Assembly (NCBI GenBank): GCA_030533445.1
Contig: JARPUW010000282.1
Span: forward strand, 62,001 to 126,000
Reading direction: 5' to 3'
DNA from: Cyprinodon diabolis
Taxonomy: Eukaryota; Chordata; Actinopteri; Cyprinodontiformes; Cyprinodontidae
DNA: 64,000 nt
A program made the translations under genes and the position numbers. The notes below the pieces were generated by a model. The model was not told the DNA's origin, did not search any database, and saw only the letters and a program-made list of their open reading frames with translations. Below are positions 50,625-62,661 of the stretch, one piece after another. Numbering within the stretch: position 1 is the stretch's first letter; each line of letters starts with the position of its first letter.

Positions 50625-53600
50625 GCTTCAAAACAGAAGTTGAGGCCAAAACGCTCTTTTCACAGTGAGATAATGCCATTTTGGCCTCTGGAGTTGTAAC
50701 AGACAAACCATTAATGATACAGCCATGATCTTTTCTGGCAATCATATAGAGCTGAAAACTAACAATATAAAGTAGATTTGAGCAGATGTTTTTGGTTCCA
50801 AGCTTCAAAACAGAAGTTGAGGCCAAAACGCTCTTTTCACAGTGAGATAATGCCATTTTGGCCTCTGGAGTTGTAACAGACAAACCATTAATGATACAGC
50901 CATGATCTTTTCTGGCAATCATCTAGAGCTGAAAACTTACAATATAAAGTAGATTTGAGCAGATGTTTTTGGTTCCAAGCTTCAAAACAGAAGTTGAGGC
51001 CAAAACGCTCTTTTCACAGTGAGATAATGCCATTTTGGCCTCTGGAGTTGTAACAGACAAACCATTAATGATACAGCCATGATCTTTTCTGGCAATCATC
51101 TAGAGCTGAAAACTAACAATATAAAGTAGATTTGAGCAGATGTTTTTGGTTCCAAGCTTCAAAACAGAAGTTGAGGCCAAAACGCTCTTTTCACAGTGAG
51201 ATAATGCCATTTTGGCCTCTGGAGTTGTAACAGACAAACCATTAATGATACAGCCATGATCTTTTCTGGCAATCATATAGAGCTGAAAACTAACAATATA
51301 AAGTAGATTTGAGCAGATGTTTTTGGTTCCAAGCTTCAAAACAGAAGTTGAGGCCAAAACGCTCTTTTCACAGTGAGATAATGCCATTTTGGCCTCTGGA
51401 GTTGTAACAGACAAACCATTAATGATACAGCCATGATCTTTTCTGGCAATCATCTAGAGCTGAAAACTAACAATATAAAGTAGATTTGAGCAGATGTTTT
51501 TGGTTCCAAGCTTCAAAACAGAAGTTGAGGCCAAAACGCTCTTTTCACAGTGAGATAATGCCATTTTGGCCTCTGGAGTTGTAACAGACAAACCATTAAT
51601 GATACAGCCATGATCTTTTCTGGCAATCATCTAGAGCTGAAAACTAACAATATAAAGTAGATTTGAGCAGATGTTTTTGGTTCCAAGCTTCAAATCAGAA
51701 GTTGAGGCCAAAACGCTCTTTTCACAGTGAGATAATGCCATTTTGGCCTCTGGAGTTGTAACAGACAAACCATTAATGATACAGCCATGATCTTTTCTGG
51801 CAATCATCTAGAGCTGAAAACTAACAATATAAAGTAGATTTGAGCAGATGTTTTTGGTTCCAAGCTTCAAAACAGAAGTTGAGGCCAAAACGCTCTTTTC
51901 ACAGTGAGATAATGCCATTTTGGCCTCTGGAGTTGTAACAGACAAACCATTAATGATACAGCCATGATCTTTTCTGGCAATCATCTGGAGCTGAAAACTA
52001 ACAATATAAAGTAGATTTGAGCAGATGTTTTTGGTTCCAAGCTTCAAAACAGAAGTTGAGGCCAAAACGCTCTTTTCACAGTGAGATAATACCATTTTGG
52101 CCTCTGGAGCTGTAACAGACAAACCATTAATGATACAGCCATGATCTTTTCTGGCAATCATATAGAGCTGAAAACTAACAATATAAAGTAGATTTGAGCA
52201 GATGTTTTTGGTTCCAAGCTTCAAAACAGAAGTTGAGGCCAAAACGCTCTTTTCACAGTGAGATAATGCCATTTTGGCCTCTGGAGTTGTAACAGACAAA
52301 CCATTAATGATACAGCCATGATCTTTTCTGGCAATCATCTAGAGCTGAAAACTAACAATATAAAGTAGATTTGAGCAGATGTTTTTGGTTCCAAGCTTCA
52401 AAACAGAAGTTGAGGCCAAAACGCTCTTTTCACAGTGAGATAATGCCATTTTGGCCTCTGGAGTTGTAACAGACAAACCATTAATGATACAGCCATGATC
52501 TTTTCTGGCAATCATCTAGAGCTGAAAACTAACAATATAAAGTAGATTTGAGCAGATGTTTTTGGTTCCAAGCTTCAGAACAGAAGTTGAGGCCAAAACG
52601 CTCTTTTCACAGTGAGATAATGCCATTTTGGCCTCTGGAGTTGTAACAGACAAACCATTAATGATACAGCCATGATCTTTTCTGGCAATCATCTAGAGCT
52701 GAAAACTAACAATATAAAGTAGATTTGAGCAGATGTTTTTGGTTCCAAGCTTCAAATCAGAAGTTGAGGCCAAAACGCTCTTTTCACAGTGAGATAATGC
52801 CATTTTGGCCTCTGGAGTTGTAACAGACAAACCATTAATGATACAGCCATGACCTTTTCTGGCAATCATCTAGAGCTGAAAACTAACAATATAAAGTAGA
52901 TTTGAGCAGATGTTATTGGTTCCAAGCTTCAAATTAGAAGTTTGTTGCCAAAACGCTCCTTTCACAGTGAGATAATGCCATTTTGGCCTCTGGAGTTGTA
53001 ACAGACAAACCATTAATGATACAGCCATGATCTTTTCTGGCAATCATCTAGAGCTGAAAACTAACAATATAAAGTAGATTTGAGCAGATGTTTTTGGTTC
53101 CAAGCTTCAAAACAGAAGTTGAGGCCAAAACGCTCTTTTCACAGTGAGATAATGCCATTTTGGCCTCTGGAGTTGTAACAGACAAACCATTAATGATACA
53201 GCCATGATCTTTTCTGGCAATCATCTAGAGCTGAAAACTAACAATATAAAGTAGATTTGAGCAGATGTTTTTGGTTCCAAGCTTCAGAACAGAAGTTGAG
53301 GCCAAAACGCTCTTTTCACAGTGAGATAATGCCATTTTGGCCTTTGGAGTTGTAACAGACAAACCATTAATGATACAGCCATGATCTTTTCTGGCAATCA
53401 TCTAGAGCTGAAAACTAACAATATAAAGTAGATTTGAGCAGATGTTTTTGGTTCCAAGCTTCAGAACAGAAGTTGAGGCCAAAACGCTCTTTTCACAGTG
53501 AGATAATGCCATTTTGGCCTCTGGAGTTGTAACAGACAAACCATTAATGATACAGCCATGATCTTTTCTGGCAATCATCTAGAGCTGAAAACTAACAATA

Positions 53601-54875
53601 TAAAGTAGATTTGAGCAGATGTTTTTGGTTCCAAGCTTCAAATCAGAAGTTGAGGCCAAAACGCTCTTTTCACAGTGAGATAATGCCATTTTGGCCTCTG
53701 GAGTTGTAACAGACAAACCATTAATGATACAGCCATGACCTTTTCTGGCAATCATCTAGAGCTGAAAACTAACAATATAAAGTAGATTTGAGCAGATGTT
53801 ATTGGTTCCAAGCTTCAAATTAGAAGTTTGTTGCCAAAACGCTCCTTTCACAGTGAGATAATGCCATTTTGGCCTCTGGAGTTGTAACAGACAAACCATT
53901 AATGATACAGCCATGATCTTTTCTGGCAATCATCTAGAGCTGAAAACTAACAATATAAAGTAGATTTGAGCAGATGTTTTTGGTTCCAAGCTTCAAAACA
54001 GAAGTTGAGGCCAAAACGCTCTTTTCACAGTGAGATAATGCCATTTTGGCCTCTGGAGTTGTAACAGACAAACCATTAATGATACAGCCATGATCTTTTC
54101 TGGCAATCATCTAGAGCTGAAAACTAACAATATAAAGTAGATTTGAGCAGATGTTTTTGGTTCCAAGCTTCAGAACAGAAGTTGAGGCCAAAACGCTCTT
54201 TTCACAGTGAGATAATGCCATTTTGGCCTCTGGAGTTGTAACAGACAAACCATTAATGATACAGCCATGATCTTTTCTGGCAATCATCTAGAGCTGAAAA
54301 CTAACAATATAAAGTAGATTTGAGCAGATGTTTTTGGTTCCAAGCTTCAAATCAGAAGTTGAGGCCAAAACGCTCTTTTCACAGTGAGATAATGCCATTT
54401 TGGCCTCTGGAGTTGTAACAGACAAACCATTAATGATACAGCCATGACCTTTTCTGGCAATCATCTAGAGCTGAAAACTAACAATATAAAGTAGATTTGA
54501 GCAGATGTTATTGGTTCCAAGCTTCAAATTAGAAGTTTGTTGCCAAAACGCTCCTTTCACAGTGAGATAATGCCATTTTGGCCTCTGGAGTTGTAACAGA
54601 CAAACCATTAATGATACAGCCATGACCTTTTCTGGCAATCATCTAGAGCTGAAAACTAACAATATAAAGTAGATTTGAGCAGATGTTTTTGGTTCCAAGC
54701 TTCAAATCAGAAGTTGAGGCCAAAACGCTCTTTTCACAGTGAGATAATGCCATTTTGGCCTCTGGAGTTGTAACAGACAAACCATTAATGATACAGCCAT
54801 GATCTTTTCTGGCAATCATCTAGAGCTGAAAACTAACAATATAAAGTAGATTTGAGCAGATGTTTTTGGTTCCAA
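50625..54875. repeat. 4,251-bp tandem duplication, right copy
   Basis: Repeats the left copy in the same order with F monomers at 52926, 53812 and 54521 and the final A at 54699. After it the array reads T (54876) where the left copy leads into E. The breakpoint lies between the A marker near 50,456 and the catatagag near 50,744. I saw no internal differences between copies at the diagnostic sites. Confidence 0.92.
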
Positions 54876-55936
54876 GCTTCAAAACAGAAGTTGAGGCCAA
54901 AACGCTCTTTTCACAGTGAGATAATGCCATTTTGGCCTCTGGAGTTGTAACAGACAAATCATTAATGATACAGCCATGATCTTTTCTGGCAATCATCTAG
55001 AGCTGAAAACTAACAATATAAAGTAGATTTGAGCAGATGTTTTTGGTTCCAAGCTTCAAAACAGAAGTTGAGGCCAAAACGCTCTTTTCACAGTGAGATA
55101 ATACCATTTTGGCCTCTGGAGCTGTAACAGACAAACCATTAATGATACAGCCATGATCTTTTCTGGCAATCATATAGAGCTGAAAACTAACAATATAAAG
55201 TAGATTTGAGCAGATGTTTTTGGTTCCAAGCTTCAAAACAGAAGTTGAGGCCAAAACGCTCTTTTCACAGTGAGATAATGCCATTTTGGCCTCTGGAGTT
55301 GTAACAGACAAACCATTAATGATACAGCCATGATCTTTTCTGGCAATCATCTAGAGCTGAAAACTAACAATATAAAGTAGATTTGAGCAGATGTTTTTGG
55401 TTCCAAGCTTCAAAACAGAAGTTGAGGCCAAAACGCTCTTTTCACAGTGAGATAATGCCATTTTGGCCTCTGGAGTTGTAACAGACAAACCATTAATGAT
55501 ACAGCCATGATCTTTTCTGGCAATCATATAGAGCTGAAAACTAACAATATAAAGTAGATTTGAGCAGATGTTTTTGGTTCCAAGCTTCAAAACAGAAGTT
55601 GAGGCCAAAACGCTCTTTTCACAGTGAGATAATGCCATTTTGGCCTCTGGAGTTGTAACAGACAAACCATTAATGATACAGCCATGATCTTTTCTGGCAA
55701 TCATCTAGAGCTGAAAACTAACAATATAAAGTAGATTTGAGCAGATGTTTTTGGTTCCAAGCTTCAAAACAGAAGTTGAGGCCAAAACGCTCTTTTCACA
55801 GTGAGATAATGCCATTTTGGCCTCTGGAGTTGTAACAGACAAACCATTAATGATACAGCCATGATCTTTTCTGGCAATCATCTAGAGCTGAAAACTAACA
55901 ATATAAGTAGATTTGAGCAGATGTTTTTGGTTCCAA
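54876..55936. repeat. T-D-x-E-x-x stretch with 1-bp deletion
   Basis: Six monomers follow the duplication: T at 54876, D at 55053, x, E at 55407, x, and a 176-bp monomer at 55761 reading atataagtag at 55901. This deletion is the same as the one in the 8-mer units at 1559 and 2975, so this monomer is probably related to that HOR. D is preceded here by T instead of C, another in-register join. Confidence 0.88.
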
Positions 55937-58900
55937 GCTTCAAAACAGAAGTTGAGGCCAAAACGCTCTTTTCACAGTGAGATAATGCCATTTTGGCCTC
56001 TGGAGTTGTAACAGACAAACCATTAATGATACAGCCATGATCTTTTCTGGCAATCATCTAGAGCTGAAAACTAACAATATAAAGTAGATTTGAGCAGATG
56101 TTTTTGGTTCCAAGCTTCAAAACAGAAGTTGAGGCCAAAACGCTCTTTTCACAGTGAGATAATGCCATTTTGGCCTCTGGAGTTGTAACAGACAAATCAT
56201 TAATGATACAGCTATGATCTTTTCTGGCAATCATCTAGAGCTGAAAACTAACAATATAAAGTAGATTTGAGCAGATGTTTTTGGTTCCAAGCTTCAAATC
56301 AGAAGTTGAGGCCAAAACGCTCTTACACAGTGAGATAATGCCATTTTGGCCTCTGGAGTTGTAACAGACAAACCATTAATGATACAGCCATGATCTTTTC
56401 TGGCAATCATCTAGAGCTGAAAACTAACAATATAAAGTAGATTTGAGCAGATGTTTTTGGTTCCAAGCTTCAAATCAGAAGTTGAGGCCAAAACGCTCTT
56501 TTCACAGTGAGATAATGCCATTTTGGCCTTTGGAGTTGTAACAGACAAACCATTAATGATACAGCCATGATCTTTTCTGGCAATCATCTAGAGCTGAAAA
56601 CTAACAATATAAAGTAGATTTGAGCAGATGTTTTTGGTTCCAAGCTTCAAATCAGAAGTTGAGGCCAAAACGCTCTTTTCACAGTGAGATAATGCCATTT
56701 TGGCCTCTGGAGTTGTAACAGACAAACCATTAATGATACAGCCATGATCTTTTCTGGAAATCATCTAGACCTGAAAACTAACAATATAAATTAGATTTTA
56801 GCAGGTGTTTTTGGTTCCAAGCTTCAAAACAGAAGTTGAGGCCAAAACGCTCTTTTCACAGTGAGATAATGCCATTTTGGCCTCTGGAGTTGTAACAGAC
56901 AAACCATTAATGATACAGCCATGATCTTTTCTGGCAATCATCTAGAGCTGAAAACTAACAATATAAAGTAGATTTGAGCAGATGTTTTTGGTTCCAAGCT
57001 TCAAAACAGAAGTTGAGGCCAAAACGCTCTTTTCACAGTGAGATAATGCCATTTTGGCCTCTGGAGTTGTAACAGACAAACCATTTATGATACAGCCATG
57101 ATCTTTTCTGGCAATCATCTAGAGCTGAAAACTAACAATATAAAGTAGATTTGAGCAGATGTTTTTGGTTCCAAGCTTCAAAACAGAAGTTGAGGCCAAA
57201 ACGCTCTTTTCACAGTGAGATAATGCCATTTTGGCCTCTGGAGTTGTAACAGACAAACCATTAATGATACAGCCATGATCTTTTCTGGCAATCATCTAGA
57301 GATGAAAACTAACAATATAAAGTAGATTTGAGCAGATGTTTTTGGTTCCAAGCTTCAAAACAGAAGTTGAGGCCAAAACGCTCTTTTCACAGTGAGATAA
57401 TGCCATTTTGGCCTCTGGAGTTGTAAGAGACAAACCATTAATGATACAGCCATGATCTTTTCTGGCAATCATCTAGAGCTGAAAACTAACAATATAAAGT
57501 AGATTTGAGCAGATGTTTTTGGTTCCAAGCTTCAAATCGGAAGTTGAGGCCAAAACGCTCTTTTCACAGTGAGATAATGCCATTTTGGCCTCTGGAGTTG
57601 TAACAGACAAACCATTAATGATACAGCCATGATCTTTTCTGGCAATCATCTAGAGCTGAAAACTAACAATAAAAAATAGATTTGAGCAGATGTTTTTGGT
57701 TCCAAGCTTCAGATCAGAAGTTGAGGCCAAAACGCTCTTTTCACAGTGAGATAATGCCATTTTGGCCTCTGGAGTTGTAACAGACAAACCATTAATGATA
57801 CAGCCATGATCTTTTCTGGCAATCATCTAGAGCTGAAAACTAACAATATAAAGTAGATTTGAGCAGATGTTTTTGGTTCCAAGCTTCAAAACAGAAGTTG
57901 AGGCCAAAACGCTCTTTTCACAGTGAGATAATGCCATTTTGGCCTCTGGAGTTGTAACAGACAAACCATTAATGATACAGCCATGATCTTTTCTGGCAAT
58001 CATCTAGAGCTGAAAACTAACAATATAAAGTAGATTTGAGCAGATGTTTTTGGTTCCAAGCTTCAAATCAGAAGTTGAGGCCAAAACGCTCTTTTCACAG
58101 TGAGATAATGCCATTTTGGCCTCTGGAGTTGTAACAGACAAACCATTAATGATACAGCCATGATCTTTTCTGGCAATCATCTAGAGCTGAAAACTAACAA
58201 TATAAAGTAGATTTGAGCAGATGTTTTTGGTTCCAAGCTTCAAAACAGAAGTTGAGGCCAAAACGCTCTTTTCACAGTGAGATAATGCCATTTTGGCCTC
58301 TGGAGTTGTAACAGACAAATCATTAATGATACAGCCATGATCTTTTCTGGCAATCATCTAGAGCTGAAAACTAACAATATAAAGTAGATTTGAGCAGATG
58401 TTTTTGGTTCCAAGCTTCAAATCAGAAGTTGAGGCCAAAACGCTCTTTTCACAGTGAGATAATGCCATTTTGGCCTCTGGAGTTGTAACAGACAAACCAT
58501 TAATGATACAGCCATGATCTTTTCTGGCAATCATCTAGAGCTGAAAACTAACAATATAAAGTAGATTTGAGCAGATGTTTTTGGTTCCAAGCTTCAAATC
58601 AGAAGTTGAGGCCAAAACGCTCTTTTCACAGTGAGATAATGCCATTTTGGCCTTTGGAGTTGTAACAGACAAACCATTAATGATACAGCCATGATCTTTT
58701 CTGGCAATCATCTAGAGCTGAAAACTAACAATATAAAGTAGATTTGAGCAGATGTTTTTGGTTCCAAGCTTCAAATCAGAAGTTGAGGCCAAAACGCTCT
58801 TTTCACAGTGAGATAATGCCATTTTGGCCTCTGGAGTTGTAACAGACAAACCATTAATGATACAGCCATGATCTTTTCTGGCAATCATCTAGAACTGAAA

Positions 58901-60360
58901 ACTAACAATATAAATTAGATTTTAGCAGGTGTTTTTGGTTCCAAGCTTCAAAACAGAAGTTGAGGCCAAAACGCTCTTTTCACAGTGAGATAATGCCATT
59001 TTGGCCTCTGGAGTTGTAACAGACAAACCATTAATGATACAGCCATGATCTTTTCTGGCAATCATCTAGAGCTGAAAACTAACAATATAAAGTAGATTTG
59101 AGCAGATGTTTTTGGTTCCAAGCTTCAAAACAGAAGTTGAGGCCAAAACGCTCTTTTCACAGTGAGATAATGCCATTTTGGCCTCTGGAGTTGTAACAGA
59201 CAAACCATTAATGATACAGCCATGATCTTTTCTGGCAATCATCTAGAGATGAAAACTAACAATATAAAGTAGATTTGAGCAGATGTTTTTGGTTCCAAGC
59301 TTCAAAACAGAAGTTGAGGCCAAAACGCTCTTTTCACAGTGAGATAATGCCATTTTGGCCTCTGGAGTTGTAAGAGACAAACCATTAATGATACAGCCAT
59401 GATCTTTTCTGGCAATCATCTAGAGCTAAAAACTAACAATATAAAGTAGATTTGAGCAGATGTTTTTGGTTCCAAGCTTCAAATCAGAAGTTGAGGCCAA
59501 AACGCTCTTTTCACAGTGAGATAATGCCATTTTGGCCTCTGGAGTTGTAACAGACAAACCATTAATGATACAGCCATGATCTTTTCTGGCAATCATCTAG
59601 AGCTGAAAACTAACAATATAAAGTAGATTTGAGCAGATGTTTTTGGTTCCAAGCTTCAAAACAGAAGTTGAGGCCAAAACGCTCTTTTCACAGTGAGATA
59701 ATGCCATTTTGGCCTCTGGAGTTGTAACAGACAAACCATTAATGATACAGCCATGATCTTTTCTGGCAATCATCTAGAGCTGAAAACTAACAATATAAAG
59801 TAGATTTGAGCAGATGTTTTTGGTTCCAAGCTTCAAAACAGAAGTTGAGGCCAAAACGCTCTTTTCACAGTGAGATAATGCCATTTTGGCCTCTGGAGTT
59901 GTAACAGACAAACCATTAATGATACAGCCATGATCTTTTCTGGCAATCATCTAGAGCTGAAAACTAACAATATAAAGTAGATTTGAGCAGATGTTTTTGG
60001 TTCCAAGCTTCAAAACAGAAGTTGAGGCCAAAACGCTCTTTTCACAGTGAGATAATGCCATTTTGGCCTCTGGAGTTGTAACAGACAAATCATTAATGAT
60101 ACAGCCATGATCTTTTCTGGCAATCATCTAGAGCTGAAAACTAACAATATAAAGTAGATTTGAGCAGATGTTTTTGGTTCCAAGCTTCAAATCAGAAGTT
60201 GAGGCCAAAACGCTCTTTTCACAGTGAGATAATGCCATTTTGGCCTCTGGAGTTGTAACAGACAAACCATTAATGATACAGCCATGATCTTTTCTGGCAA
60301 TCATCTAGAGCTGAAAACTAACAATATAAAGTAGATTTGAGCAGATGTTTTTGGTTCCAA
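55937..60360. repeat. Right-hand HOR family, 12-mer then 10-mer units
   Basis: Units are marked by cctttggag at 56527, 58651 and 60421, spaced 12 and 10 monomers (2,124 and 1,770 bp). Shared private markers include ttagattttagcagg near 56791 and 58915, gatgaaaac near 57301 and 59248, and gtaagagac near 57425 and 59371. One monomer (ccatttatga near 57083) is present in the first unit only. Single variants in the first unit include cttacacag near 56324, agctatgat near 56210, tggaaatc near 56756 and aaaaaatag near 57670. The G-to-P monomer types of the 6.5-46 kb region are absent. Confidence 0.88.
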
Positions 60361-62661
60361 GCTTCAAATCAGAAGTTGAGGCCAAAACGCTCTTTTCACA
60401 GTGAGATAATGCCATTTTGGCCTTTGGAGTTGTAACAGACAAACCATTAATGATACAGCCATGATCTTTTCTGGCAATCATCTAGAGCTGAAAACTAACA
60501 ATATAAAGTAGATTTGAGCAGATGTTTTTGGTTCCAAGCTTCAAACCAGAAGTTGAGGCCAAAACGCTCTTTTCACAGTGAGATAATGCCATTTTGGCCT
60601 CTGGAGTTGTAACAGACAAACCATTAATGATACAGCCATGATCTTTTCTGGTTATCATCTAGAGCTAAAAACTAACAATATAAAGTAGATTTGAGCAGAT
60701 GTTTTTGGTTCCAAGCTTCAAATCAGAAGTTGAGGCCAAAACGCTCTTTTCACAGTGAGATAATGCCATTTTGGCCTCTGGAGTTGTAACAGACAAACCA
60801 TTAATGATACAGCCATGATCTTTTCTGGCAATCATCTAGAGCTGAAAACTAACAATATAAAGTAGATTTGAGCAGATGTTTTTGGTTCCAAGCTTCAAAA
60901 CAGAAGTTGAGGCCAAAACGCTCTTTTCACAGTGAGATAATGCCATTTTGGCCTCTGGAGTTGTAACAGACAAACCATTAATGATACAGCCATGATCTTT
61001 TCTGGCAATCATCTAGAGCTGAAAACTAACAATATAAAGTAGATTTGAGCAGATGTTTTTGGTTCCAAGCTTCAAAACAGAAGTTGAGGCCAAAACGCTC
61101 TTTTCACAGTGAGATAATGCCATTTTGGCCTCTGGAGTTGTAACAGACAAACCATTAATGATACAGCCATGATCTTTTCTGGCAATCATCTAGAGCTGAA
61201 AACTAACAATATAAAGTAGATTTGAGCAGATGTTTTTGGTTCCAAGCTTCAAAACAGAAGTTGAGGCCAAAACGCTCTTTTCACAGTGAGATAATGCCAT
61301 TTTGGCCTCTGGAGTTGTAACAGACAAATCATTAATGATACAGCCATGATCTTTTCTGGCAATCATCTAGAGCTGAAAACTAACAATATAAAGTAGATTT
61401 GAGCAGATGTTTTTGGTTCCAAGCTTCAAATCAGAAGTTGAGGCCAAAACGCTCTTTTCACAGTGAGATAATGCCATTTTGGCCTCTGGAGTTGTAACAG
61501 ACAAACCATTAATGATACAGCCATGATCTTTTCTGGCAATCATCTAGAGCTGAAAACTAACAATATAAAGTAGATTTGAGCAGATGTTTTTGGTTCCAAG
61601 CTTCAAATCAGAAGTTGAGGCCAAAACGCTCTTTTCACAGTGAGATAATGCCATTTTGGCCTTTGGAGTTGTAACAGACAAACCATTAATGATACAGCCA
61701 TGATCTTTTCTGGCAATCATCTAGAGCTGAAAACTAACAATATAAAGTAGATTTGAGCAGATGTTTTTGGTTCCAAGCTTCAAATCAGAAGTTGAGGCCA
61801 AAACGCTCTTTTCACAGTGAGATAATGCCATTTTGGCCTCTGGAGTTGTAACAGACAAACCATTAATGATACAGCCATGATCTTTTCTGGCAATCATCTA
61901 GAACTGAAAACTAACAATATAAATTAGATTTTAGCAGGTGTTTTTGGTTCCAAGCTTCAAAACAGAAGTTGAGGCCAAAACGCTCTTTTCACAGTGAGAT
62001 AATGCCATTTTGGCCTCTGGAGTTGTAACAGACAAACCATTAATGATACAGCCATGATCTTTTCTGGCAATCATCTAGAGCTGAAAACTAACAATATAAA
62101 GTAGATTTGAGCAGATGTTTTTGGTTCCAAGCTTCAAAACAGAAGTTGAGGCCAAAACGCTCTTTTCACAGTGAGATAATGCCATTTTGGCCTCTGGAGT
62201 TGTAACAGACAAACCATTAATGATACAGCCATGATCTTTTCTGGCAATCATCTAGAGCTGAAAACTAACAATATAAAGTAGATTTGAGCAGATGTTTTTG
62301 GTTCCAAGCTTCAAAACAGAAGTTGAGGCCAAAACGCTCTTTTCACAGTGAGATAATGCCATTTTGGCCTCTGGAGTTGTAACAGACAAATCATTAATGA
62401 TACAGCCATGATCTTTTCTGGCAATCATCTAGAGCTGAAAACTAACAATATAAAGTAGATTTGAGCAGATGTTTTTGGTTCCAAGCTTCAAATCAGAAGT
62501 TGAGGCCAAAACGCTCTTTTCACAGTGAGATAATGCCATTTTGGCCTCTGGAGTTGTAACAGACAAACCATTAATGATACAGCCATGATCTTTTCTGGCA
62601 ATCATCTAGAGCTGAAAACTAACAATATAAAGTAGATTTGAGCAGATGTTTTTGGTTCCAA
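60361..62661. repeat. 13-monomer HOR unit (2,301 bp)
   Basis: Two sub-blocks of 7 and 6 monomers, each starting with a cctttggag monomer (60421 and 61660). The first sub-block contains ggttatcatc with agctaaaaac near 60650; the second contains agaactg with ttagattttagcagg near 61902-61935. Each ends x, x, T, A before the next marked monomer. Confidence 0.9.
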
